This document shows positions 44,424 to 54,577 of a stretch of 64,000 nt of DNA, in pieces. Numbering within the stretch: the first letter of the stretch is position 1; every line of letters starts with the position of its first letter. The translations under genes and the position numbers were made by a program. Source of the DNA: Pegoplata infirma. Taxonomy: Eukaryota > Arthropoda > Insecta > Diptera > Anthomyiidae. Under the pieces are notes generated by a model. It had not been told where the DNA came from. It ran no database searches and saw nothing but the letters and a program-made list of their open reading frames with translations. The DNA is taken from the NCBI GenBank assembly GCA_963921195.1, contig OY992536.1, forward strand, positions 103,256,778 to 103,320,777, in the 5' to 3' direction.

Positions 44424-44639
44424 TAAAATACATTTGGAAATTTTTAAAATACAATTGGAAATTGTGTAAAAGAAATGAAAAAAAAAAATTTGGCGCTAAA
44501 TCAATAACATTTTTTTTTTTTAATTTTGTTAACTTTCCTTTTTTGTACCTCCCTTCCTCCCTTACCTCATAGAGAAAAAAAAAATAAGATTGACCTGTCT
44601 GAGTGGAATGGAGTTCAGGAGGTCAAAATACATAAAGAT

Positions 44640-44824
44640 TCAATTTTGATTTTTTCTCTCTATCTGGTGAAAAAATTTCAAAGAAATCTGGAATGATCAC
44701 TTTGGGAACTTCCTTGTAAGATTACAGGAAAATTCAACGGTAGATTTTTTTTGAATTCCAAATTCGAGTTAAGGGGGTCGAAATACATTACGATTTGTTG
44801 GTCTGGTTTCTGGGACAATACATT
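44640..44824. repeat. Right inverted arm near the intron end
   Basis: The reverse complement of 36775-36955: TGGTCTGGTTTCTGGG at the outer edge, and CTTGTAAGATTACAGGAAAA and TTTCAAAGAAATCTGGAAT inside. It lies 162 bases before the splice acceptor. Confidence 0.7.
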
Positions 44825-44986
44825 TTTTTGTGGGGCTCTAAATTCATTTAATGATTCGTAATTATGTAAAATTGAAATTTGGAACCATAATATGATTATA
44901 CATCATAATATGGTCTTTTTTTGTATGATTTCATATTTTCCTTCAAAAAAATAATTTTTCAATATTGTTTTCTTTTCTTCTCTTAG

Positions 44987-45199
44987 GGTCCCTTCACTGG
45001 TGCTAGTATGAACCCCGCCCGTTCTTTCGGTCCTGCTTTGTGGAATACTAATTTCGAAAAACATTGGATTTATTGGCTAGCTCCTTTGGCTGCTGGTGCC
45101 ATTACTTCTTTTGGCTATAAGGCCGTTTTTAGACGTGAAGTACCCGTTGAAGCTGTTCATCATAAATTACGTAACTTGGAAGAAGTTGCCTTAAATTAA
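44987..45199 (+). CDS. Eglp: Entomoglyceroporin-like aquaporin 1, coding exon 2 (aa 180-249)
   Basis: The exon opens [19 protein letters not shown]. The second NPA box is N188-P189-A190, followed by the filter Arg R191; A185 takes the second loop position of the filter. Helix 6 spans ~206-223 ([18 protein letters not shown]), followed by a ~25-residue cytosolic tail with mixed charge. The join to exon 1 is in phase 0 and reproduces the standard six-helix fold with a total of 249 residues, normal for the family. The stop TAA is at 45197-45199. A possible poly(A) signal AATAAA lies at 45548, about 350 bp downstream. Confidence 0.92.
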   Translation, partial: GPFTGASMNPARSFGPALWNTNFEKHWIYWLAPLAAGAITSFGYKAVFRREVPVEAVHHKLRNLEEVALN

Positions 45200-45984
45200 T
45201 TTCCTTAAATTATTCGTCATTTCTATTGTGCCATGGGGCCGTGTTGCCATATGATACAAAAAATATATTAAGGATGCCACACAAACCAAATATTGAATTT
45301 ATATTGCTCTAAACAATGTTATTAAGAATTTCGAACATTTCAGTTTGTAGCTTTTAAATAACCATAAACAAAACAGAAAAAATATTTTTAAGCCGTCTAA
45401 TGTGCAATTATTTTTTGAAACCCCTTTTTTGTAAAATAGTTTAATTAAAAAAAAAAAATATATTTTGTATATTTTAAGTTTTGATAAATTTACAATTTAA
45501 GTGATTGCATTTCTCTTGGAAGTAGATTATTTTTTTTATTAAGTACTAATAAAATTTTAAAGTTGTCGTAAAAAATATTATTTTTATTTATTTTTATTCA
45601 GATTGAAGTTTTACAGAACATAAAGAACAACTGTGGGTCAGGCGGAAACCAAACTTTATTTTGAAACCAAAATATTTTGTAGGCAAAAACAAATGAAAAA
45701 CATATTTAAAACAAGTGATAAAACATTTGAAAACCATCCCAGTAATTATTCATTTGTTTTAACAAACAAATTGGATATTAAAAAATAACGTCACTTTCAT
45801 TTTTGTTTTTCACCAACAAATTCGAAAAAAGTAACCTACGAATACATTAAAAATTAACGATTGTTGTTTTATTTTTACCAAAAAATTAAAAAAAAAAAAT
45901 TACCTACGAAATAAAAATGAATGATTTTGTAGGTTATTTTTACAATTTTCTATTGAATTTTATTTTAAAAAATGTTTAATAAAA
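45200..45984 (+). other. 3' flank of Eglp-like gene 1
   Basis: AT-rich sequence with AATAAA at 45548-45553. Nothing else recognisable; short motifs such as ACCTACGAATACATTAAAAA recur a few times between 45830 and 46210, suggesting an old decayed repeat. Confidence 0.4.
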
Positions 45985-46047
45985 TTTTTGGGGAATCGAT
46001 CCCACAATCAACTACATTCTGGCCAGACCCTCTACCCATCGTGCCAA
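45985..46047 (-). mobile_element. tRNA-like SINE head, decayed
   Basis: On the minus strand: GATGGGTAGAGGGTCTGG (A-box-like) and GGGATCGATTCCCC (B-box-like, one mismatch to GGTTCGATTCC) at tRNA-like spacing. Stems do not make a usable tRNA. No body or target duplication identified. Confidence 0.4.
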
Positions 46048-46737
46048 AATCACTTGATACAGACATGTTTTTATATTTCTATAAATAATTGTTTTGAATT
46101 TTTTGTCTACAAAAAAATAACCAACACATGTAGGTAAAAACGAATGACTTCTCATTAAAAAATGCCACAATTTAAAAAAAAATAACGTACACAAATTATT
46201 AAAAATTAAAAAAAAATCACTCATTTTTACTTACAGAACAAAAATTAATGACTTTAAAAATTGAATGCTAAGGAAAGTCTTTATTTTTTATGTTGTTATT
46301 TTTGAAACAAAACACAGAAATAGTCATTTAAAAAATTAAACATTGAAAAATAGTTTTTTTCTTTTAAAAACGACAAAACGTAAAATTTTTTAAATAAACT
46401 ACAAACAGTTAATGACATAATTTTTTAAGTGTAAGGAAAATAAAAGTTACCTGTTTTTTCTCAGCTGCCCAATCTCACATTTAGCGGGCCAAAGGGGAGT
46501 AGGAAAAACGGGATTTTTTTTTCGTTTTTTGAGAATTTTTCACATTTCTTCGGAAGAAACTATATGAACATTTTATGCAGATCAAAAGGTTTTTTGACCA
46601 ATGGCGTATCGGTCGTTTCCAAATTCGGCTTTGTTAAGTTCTTATATTCAAAAATGTAAAAACTTGGGGGTAGTTTATATGAAGATTTGTATATCGTGAA
46701 CCTATATTCAAAATATGCCAACTCAAATTTGACCGAA

Positions 46738-46875
46738 ATGAGTTTCCGATGGCAAATAGCTCCCCTATGCAATACCCATCTGTGATAAAAATTTCAGAGC
46801 AAAAAAATAATTTGTTGTCGTTTTACATTCATTTTTGTTATTCTGCTATCCCAAAGTACATATTTTTTTGGTGAA
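46738..46875. repeat. Dispersed repeat shared with 62870-63000
   Basis: Both loci carry GAGTTTCCGAT(G/T)GCAAATA and CTCCCCTATGCAATACCCAT, followed by AGCAAAAAAATAATTT. The surrounding 46050-48040 has no supported gene. Confidence 0.7.
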
Positions 46876-48344
46876 AATAAATGCCAACTCCCATTGTAAA
46901 ATTCCAAAAAAATTAGACCACACATCTTATTGCATTTGCCATGCTGACCACAAATCTGGTAAAGATTTTGATACCTAATGGCTAGTTTTCGAGATATTGC
47001 CATTTTGAAAATATCGGAAAATAGTGTTTGCAAAAAAAAAATTGCTTATATAGATGTAACTTTCAAACTATTTATCAGATTGAAACATTATGAGTGGGGC
47101 AAATAAAGTCAATGATATAAGCTTTCAAAGTAGCTAGTTTAAAGTGACCCTTTTACAATACAGCGTGAGTTACAGAGTGCCAAAGTTGAACACCCTGAGC
47201 TTAAAAGGATTTCGGAGCTAGTAACTTTTAAAAATATGCAAAGATTTTTCATTTTTTTCAGTTATTGCAATTATCGTACTAAGGATAACAAAAACCAAAA
47301 AAAAAAAATTATAAAAATTTTTCCAAAAAAAAATGTTTTTTTATTTTCCGACAAAATATGCCAACTCTAAAAAAATATTTGTTTTTTGATATAGTAATAA
47401 ATGCCATCTCTCAAAAATACGCAAACAAGTGCAAAATATAAAATTTTTGGCATAGGTAAAAATTATTTTGAATATTTAAACCATGTTATGGAAGGTACAT
47501 TGTTAATTTTTACAATAATATGCGAAATAACTAGTTTTTTAGCTCTCCTGAACAGTAAGCTTTTTTGAGTTGGCATTTATTGAATATAGTTTGACGATAT
47601 GTACGACCGCCCAAATCATAAATAAAAATATCTATTAAAATTAAGCTGACCCGTATTTTTACGTTTGACGAAATTCGTGCCAATTCGGCTATTACACTGT
47701 GCAACAAATTTGGGGTTTTCGAGTGTTTCACGAAGGGGACCAAAAAAAATGAAAGTATACCAATAGAAGACCAAAACCCTAGAAGGGTTTTGAAAACTCA
47801 GCTCGACTTCTTTTTTTATGGCACACTGAAGTTTTAAAATTTTTTTAAAAGCGTTTTGAATAAGTCAAAAAATAAGTATTAAATCTAATTCTGAGTCTAA
47901 AGTTAAGACATGTCTTCAGTAGGATTTGATGGTAGTACATTTCTTCGAATATATTAACCCTATATCTACCATTTTAAGGGGTCATTTTGGTCCTTTTTTC
48001 AAATACCCCAATAGAACACCAATAAAACGTGCGTTTAAAGGGTTCAAATTACAGTTTGCAAAACGATTAAAATCGTAATCGTAATCGCGATTAATCGCAC
48101 CAATTAATCGAAATCGTAATCGACAAAAAAATCAACCGATTACGATTAATCATGTTCTATAAATACACTGTATACATAACGATTTTAAAAAATATTATGT
48201 TGTCCTACGATTCATTTACATTTAACTTATTTGCAGTTTCTCTTTCCTTTTTTCTCGTAAAAGTAATTTAAATTTAAAGTAAAATTTAATTTTTCATCTT
48301 AGTAACCGCTCAATTTTGTTTTTAAAATACTCCAAAAGGATTTA

Positions 48345-48965
48345 AAATCCTACTGATGATGACACTAACTGGGGTGTTTGAAACCGATATGGGAAATACC
48401 AGAAATGTCTATAATTTTTAGAAATTAAATTTTTCTTCTGCATTTTTTCAACTTGAACCCTTACAACAAATATAATTAGAGCCCGTGCTCGATCTGTACT
48501 TACAGAAAAAATCAAATAAAATTACTGACAAAATATGTCGCCATTAGGCACGTCTCCGAAACAGAAAATGCAAATTCCTTCATTTGTGTCTGCAATTCCA
48601 GATCATGTTGGTACCCCTGCGAAATAATGTAAGAGACAAAAAAGTTGAAAGAAAGTATGAAGTGAGGTTGAGATTGCTAGAAAGAGAATTGTAGTGTTGG
48701 AAACTGTCAAAATTTATTCTGTAGAAACTATAAATATTCACATATATAAAAAACAGTTTTCATTAACAAGACAAACCGACATTTAAAATACTACTGATGA
48801 TGACACTAACTGGGGTGTTTGAAACCGGTATGGGAAATACCTGAAATGTCTATAATTTTTAGAAATTCAATTTTTCTTCTGCATTTTTTCAACATGAACC
48901 CTTATAACAAATATAATTAGAGCCCGTGCTCGATCTGTACTTACAGAAAAAATCAAATAAGATTT
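48345..48965 (+). repeat. Two ~180-bp direct repeats with hammerhead-like core
   Basis: Copies at 48345-48520 and 48780-48965 share CTGATGATGACACTAACTGG, GTTTGAAACCG, ATGTCTATAATTTTTAG and AGCCCGTGCTCGATCTG. Each presents the CTGATGA ... GAAA ... GTC order of a hammerhead ribozyme core. Short direct repeats with such cores are known from Penelope-like elements and retrozymes. Stem III is irregular, so activity is uncertain. Confidence 0.5.
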
Positions 48966-49424
48966 GGCTGGATTTGATAAAAAAATTCGGTCATGAATTT
49001 TTATCAAAAAACGTATTTTTTTCTGGTTGCAGACCGAAGGCGCTCCTTCTACATTTCCTTATAAATTTTCACACAATCAGCTCTTCAGGCCACTGGCAGG
49101 TATTCTGATACGAAATTTGAAAGATTATAATCTTCGCGATGTCCAAATATATACACATAAAAGTAATTTTTGTGAAATGTTTTTTTTTTTACCATTCATT
49201 ACAAATTTCAATAGTCTAGGATCGTTATTTCATAAAATATGAGAAGGACAAAAAGTACACTTTTTTACCAATTTTACGACTCTTAGAAATTAAATTTACA
49301 ACAAGTACATTTCTTCAGACTTTTTTTTACCAAAGGATCCAAAAGTATTCTAAATTTTACGCCTTTTTGTCCCCTTAACAATTTATCAAAAATCAGACTA
49401 CCTTTTTTAATATTTTTTTTTTTA

Positions 49425-49760
49425 GTTTAGAAGTTTGTCGATCCACATACAAAATTCAGGAGGGCATTTTTCATATTTTTCGAAAAGTCGCATTGGAATA
49501 TTGGATTTTAGAAAAATTCTATAATTCTCTTGTATATTATAGTGTCAACACCGCGTATGAGTAACGACTATTTGCGAAATCAATGAATTTTCGTTACTCA
49601 TACGCGGTGTTGCCACAAAAAATACAGGAGAATTACAGAATTTTTTCGAAATCTAATATTCAAATGCTATTTTCTCGAAAAATACGAAAACTTTTTTGTG
49701 TGAATAGACAAACATCTAAACTTAAAAAAAATGTGGCCGGATTTTTGATAAATTGACTTT
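49425..49760. mobile_element. Foldback element centred near 49585
   Basis: Arms of about 160 bp: TCGAAAAGTCGCATT and AACACCGCGTATGAGTAACG on the left, CGTTACTCATACGCGGTGTT on the right. A diverged relative occurs at 57340-57530. Confidence 0.75.
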
Positions 49761-50046
49761 TTAAAAAATAAAAACTTTCAGAACGGTTTCTGAAAATTTT
49801 CCAAAATAAAAAATTTTAGTAGATAGACCATACAAAAATATACATGAATGTTAATTTTTGCGATTGTGGTGCATTTCTTAAATTTGATAAATATTTAATC
49901 AAGGGAACTCAACATAATTTTGACAATTTTTCCAATATTTAATCACGCTCATTAGCCTAGTTTTTAAAAAATTTAAAAACCAAAAACGAAATTTTCTTAG
50001 TTTTATAAAGGGCTATCCATACCACCTATTCAGACATTCATGGGAC

Positions 50047-50330
50047 ATATCGCTCATTTACTTGTATAGTGTCATAACTCAAAAAATGTGATTTTTTAGT
50101 TAATAATGCAGCATTTTTCGTTATATCATGCTTTATATTGTGTCAAAAATTCGTATTTATATCTTTAAAACTCATCATTTGAGAAGAAAATATACAATTA
50201 TTACATTTTCTATGTACCGGCCATTTTCAATGAACAACCAGTTTCAATTGTTAACTTTAAACGCGTTTTCTGCAAAATGAAACATTTTGAATTATGACAC
50301 TATACAAGTAAATGAGCGATATGTTTTTCG
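50047..50330. mobile_element. ~280-bp inverted-repeat MITE
   Basis: The left arm ATATCGCTCATTTACTTGTA then TAGTGTCATAA is mirrored by TTATGACACTATACAAGTAA then ATGAGCGATAT. Arms are about 40 bp and nearly perfect. No coding sequence. Confidence 0.8.
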
Positions 50331-50685
50331 CAGGACATTTGGTGTGGAAAGATAATTTTATTGCATAAAATATTTATTTTAGTATTTCCGTACATTCTGA
50401 AATGTAAAACTCGATTAATCGATAATCGCGATTAACGGCTATTTTTTTAATCGTAATCGCGATTATGAAATATCTCGATTATTTGCAAACTCTAGTTCAA
50501 ATGTTATACAAACTATTTCAGAATTAAATTTTACTAGGGGTTGCAGAAGATTAAAAGTTCGTGTAAAAAGTGTAAAAAATCATATTCCTTCATTTTTTAC
50601 CCATTTTTTTAAACCCGTAAATCCTCGATATAGCCGCTAAGCCGGGACATCTTAGCCTCAGAATTCTTTCTTTAAGAGCCGAGTC

Positions 50686-51232
50686 ACAATTGGCACCACA
50701 TTCGGTTACCACAAAATGTTTTCATACATTTTGTATGAAAAGCAAAAAAAATCGCTTTGTGGTCGACCACGCTGTCGCTAGAATAGATTTTATTTTATTT
50801 TTGTAGTTCTCTCTCACCACTCTCTCATATTTTTAAAATTTCTGTCATGTAGCGTTGCCATATGTTCAACAAAATATGCTAATTTTTCCAATTGGAGTTG
50901 ATATATTGTGTGTGTGTGTTGCAAACAAAAAACATTCAGCCTTACTACAGAAAAATAAAATACATTTAAAACCTGCTTTTAATTTTATTTCGATACAAAT
51001 TGTTTTTGTTTTTAAAATCGACTTTCAAAAAATGTATTGAAAATTTTAAATTTAAAATAAAACTTTTGTTAAAATAGAATTTTTGTTTTCTTGTGGTAAG
51101 GGCCATTGTGTATCTGTTTTTAAGGGATAACTAAAGAAAAAAAATAAATGTGTAACTGATATGAGCGTCATTTATGAGCGTCGCTCTCTTTGATGTGGTT
51201 CGTCGTCGGTGGTGCCAATTGTGACTGGGCTC
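50686..51232. mobile_element. ~550-bp element with GAGCC...CAATTGGCACCAC ends
   Basis: The left end GAGCCGAGTCACAATTGGC is mirrored by GCCAATTGTGACTGGGCTC. The target duplication is unclear. A 61-codon frame inside is not credible. Confidence 0.65.
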
Positions 51233-51286
51233 ATAAATATTTTATATTTAAGGAAAATCGGTTCATAACAGATGGAGTACTTCCCT

Positions 51287-51440
51287 GGTTAGATTGTGAA
51301 CTATTTTTCCTATAGAAAAAGCCACAGATTCCAGGACCTTTTCCCTATAGAAAAAGTGTCATATTCTGAAACACATTTCCTATAGAAAAAGATTTGGATT
51401 GTAAGATACTTTTTCTATAGTAAAAGTCGTAGATTAAAAA
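51287..51440. repeat. Short run of the ~35-bp minisatellite
   Basis: Four to five units with TTTTCCTATAGAAAAAG and AGATTC(C/T)(A/G)(G/A)GA, as at 35225-36050. Confidence 0.65.
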
Positions 51441-51659
51441 TTACAAAGTTATGGTTTCTTTTTCATGGCTTCTTTCCGTTTCGAATTATTAACACACAGA
51501 GATGCAGTTAAACATTTATAAAAAAACATAAAGCAGAAATATTTTTTTGCAAAAACCCTATTAAATTTAAAGAAGTATAAATCGCGGTATTTCGTTATTT
51601 TTTACAGAAAAAGCGAAGGTTTCACTGAAACTACAGCCGTTTCAGCTCGGAATTTGAAA

Positions 51660-51835
51660 AATGCAGTTTTTGGTAATAAAAACATTGCAATCGCAAAATG
51701 TGATTTTGTAGCTTTATTGAATTTTTCCTAGGAATAATTTTTGTCTTAAGTATTTTTTTTCGTATCAAAAACATTGCAATCGCAAAATATGAATTTGTAG
51801 TTTTATTGAATTTTTCCCGAGGAATAATTTTTGTC
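51660..51835. repeat. ~88-bp tandem duplication
   Basis: Two consecutive copies carrying AAAAACATTGCAATCGCAAA, GTAG(C/T)TTTATTGAATTTTTCC and GGAATAATTTTTGTCT. Beyond it, 51840-52490 is AT-rich with nothing recognised. Confidence 0.85.
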
Positions 51836-52493
51836 TATGGTCATTTTTGTAAATTATTTGAAGTTTGAACGCGATTTTTTTTTTTAAACAACGACAAATT
51901 CGCAAAGATCGCAAGAAATAATAACAATTTGGACTGCTGGTAGAAACAAAAAAATATGCGAAATAGAAAAACTTGGCTTGATTTTACTCGCAATTATAAA
52001 TATAGGATAACACTAGGTAAATATTTTCAAAAATATTTCAGAACTGTTAGTTTTTTAGAAAATTTAGTTTAAAAACATTTTTGTTTAATATTTTATAGCA
52101 AAACAAAAATTTGTAAAAATTCGAGGGAATTGAATTTTTTTTTTTATTTCTGGGGATAACCAACCACATCACCATAACATTTCTCTGGCAACACTGTTGT
52201 ATACAAAATATAAAAATATATAGCATACTTTTAGGAGCTATATTAATTTAATTTAATCGCAGATATAAAAAACATAATTTTAGGCCTAAATTAAAAGTTA
52301 ATAAACAACAGTTATTTTGACATAATAAAACGCATGTTATAACTGTGTAAAATTTAAAAAAACATGTGCATTAAGTTGGTCCTTATTTTCAAAATGTCTA
52401 ACATTTAACGAAATGAATTTTTAAAAAATTAATTCAGCAAGTTTATTGCCAACACAATACATATATTCTTGAAATCGCACATACACTAAAAAA

Positions 52494-53500
52494 AAAAACC
52501 TTGTAAAATTACAAGAAAAACTTGTAACTTTTTTCTGTATTTGACAAAAATTCCTAGTAATTTTACAAGCTTTTTACCAATTAAATTGTAAATTTAAAAA
52601 TTTGTTGACACTATAAAATTCCTAGTAATTTTGTAATTTTACAAGCTTTTTACCAATAAAATTGTAAATTTACAATTTCTTGACGAAATTGAAATTACAA
52701 GGAATTCTCGTGAATTTACTAGATTTTTATACCCTCCAATTAGTGATAGAGGGTATATAAGTTTGTCATTCCGTTTGTAACTCATCGAAGTATCTATCTG
52801 GGACCCCATAAAGTATATATATTCATGATGCCTGATCGATTTTAAGACATTCTAGCGATGTCCGTCTGTCCGTCTGTCTGTCTGTGGAAAATGCTGTCGC
52901 GGACAAAATATTGCACAGAGATGACTGAAACATATTAACATATTTATTGGAAGTTCTCCCGAGAAGTTTGGTATTGCATTTGAGCGATATCGGCTCAGCG
53001 GTTCAAAAGTTATGAACGAAAATGTAAGCACACCTCAAAAATTTCAGTACATTCAACATAACCTAAAAATACAAAATGCTTTAATTCGGCTTCTGGTTTA
53101 TGTGATATGTGAGCATAATTTAACACCAAATGGTATTTAAACATGTAAGAACATATTTTTTGACCAAAAAAAAATCGCGGATTTTTTTTTTACCAAAATT
53201 TTTTTCGCGGAATTTTTTTTTCAAAAATTTTTTTTTTTCAAAAGTAATTTCCTTTTAAATAAAGTTTTTTGCAATAATCTTTTTGAATTTGTGGAGGCCG
53301 AATTTAACTTTTTTACTTGTTTTTTGTAAAATTATTTTGGAAATTTGTAAAATTACAAAAAAAAAATTGTAAAATTACAAAAAAAATTTAAATTTCGATC
53401 CAAATTTGTTTGTTAAAAAACAAGGAAAACTGTCAAATATTGGTAAAATGGGATTACGGAACTTTTCCTAGTAATTTGACAAGGTTTTTTTATTTGAGTG
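52494..53500. mobile_element. F2-family element split by a mini-me-like insertion
   Basis: Ends CACTAAAAAAAAAAACCTTG and TTTTTTTATTTGAGTG, TA outside both. F2 text is interrupted at 52728 and resumes at 53321 with GTAAAATTATTTTGGAAATT. Confidence 0.75.
52728..53320. mobile_element. mini-me/DINE-like element, variant with short G-free core
   Basis: It starts TATACCCTCCAATTAGTGAT and ends GCCGAATTTAACTTTTTTACTTG. TCCGTCTGTCCGTCTGTCTG lies at ~52861 and AAGTATATATATTCATGATG just before it. The duplicate is at 55167-55780. Confidence 0.7.
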
Positions 53501-53813
53501 TAAAACATAGTTGTGTTAAAACTACACCAAAAAAATCCATACGAAAAAAAATTTTAAATTTAATGCAGTATTTTGTAATACACACGAAATTTATTTGTAT
53601 TTAAAATCAATAATTTAGTAAAAAGTTTAAATAAATTTAAAAATTTACGAAAATAACACTGTGCAACATAAAAAGACTTTTTAAAAAACACAGGAATATG
53701 ACTACAACATTTACAGATGTAATCGTAAAAGATCAATTGTAATTCGAAGATTCTACTTGTAATTCGGAGATTTTAATTGAGGGGGTAAGAGCACAAGGGG
53801 TTCAAGTGCCTAC

Positions 53814-54577
53814 ACTCAAAAAAAAACCTTGTAAGTTACCAAAAAATCTTGTGATTTTACGAGTCTATTCTCGTAAAATAGGAGGTAGGTAAAATTCTCA
53901 CAAAAATTACGAGGATTTCCTCGTAATTTTGAATGCGTCAAAAATTTGTAAAATAACCAATTTTATTGGTAAAAATATTGTTTTAAAACCGGAAAAATAA
54001 AAAAAAATGGTAAACTTACAAGAAAAAATGGTAAATATGTTTAAAAAAATTGTAAATTTACAAACCAAAATGACAAAATTTAAAAAAAAAAAAAATTCGT
54101 TAAACTACATAAATCCTCGTAATAAAACTATTTTTATAAAATAACTGTTTTTTTTTTTTTAAATTAACTAGAATCTTCGTAATAAATTTTTCAAAATTTT
54201 GTCAATTTTTTTTTTTTTAAATTATTTCAATAAAAAAAAATTTGTCCGGGACTTGGAAAATTTTGCAAAAAAAAGGTTAAACAACATAAATGTACAACAT
54301 AATTTTTGTAAAATAACAGTTATTTTTTCTAAATCAACTAGAATCCTCGTAATAAAAACTTTGTTGTAAAATTACAGTTTTTTTTTTGTAAAATAACCTT
54401 TTAAAATGGTAGAATACAATTACGAAAATAAATTTGTTAAATTACCAATAAAACTGTAATTCTCGTTTGAGCAAAGTACAAGATTTTTTGTTAAAAAACA
54501 AGGAAAATTGTTAAATATTGGTAGAATGGGATTACAAGGCATTTTACCAGGCGTTTTACCAGTTTTTTTTTTGAGTG
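53814..54577. mobile_element. F1-family element (unit 1 copy)
   Basis: It begins CACTCAAAAAAAAACCTTG and ends CCAGTTTTTTTTTTGAGTG with TA adjacent to both ends. The interior has GAATGCGTCAAAAATTTG, TTACGAGGATTT and AACTGTAATTCTCGTTTGAG. The unit 2 copy (~56135-56761) has lost its first ~280 bp. Confidence 0.75.

Larger units (their letters stand above)
38243..44468. mobile_element. Inverted-repeat-bounded unit carrying the 21-bp minisatellite
   Basis: The left end is TACACCATTTCCAATTG; the right end at 44449-44468 is the inverted CAATTGGAAATTGTGTA. A second inverted copy of the left end (CAATTGGAAATGGTGTA) lies internally at 38751-38767. The minisatellite and its insertions lie between. It may be a small MITE whose interior expanded. 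Confidence 0.55.
36734..44986 (+). other. 8,253-bp intron of Eglp-like gene 1
   Basis: Phase-0 intron with donor GTAAGT and acceptor TCTTTTCTTCTCTTAG. It is packed with repeats: inverted arms at 36775-36955 and 44640-44824, a block shared with 15890-16130 (37590-37780), an F2 fragment, the 21-bp minisatellite, a hAT MITE and two nested TA-flanked elements. The equivalent intron of the paralog is 246 bp. Confidence 0.9.
48050..50494. mobile_element. hAT-like element, target duplication GTTCAAAT
   Basis: Ends are TACAGTTTGCAAA and the inverted TAGAGTTTGCAAA, both followed by blocks of CGTAATCGCGATTA. GTTCAAAT flanks at 48042-48049 and 50495-50502. The 2,445-bp interior contains the hammerhead-like repeats, inverted ~140-bp satellite units (49230-49420) and two foldbacks. 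No transposase remains. Confidence 0.85.

Noticed and set aside
48350..48410. C/D-box snoRNA (TGATGA C box)
   Set aside because: No matching CTGA D box at a proper distance or terminal stem; the surrounding conservation fits a hammerhead-like core better.
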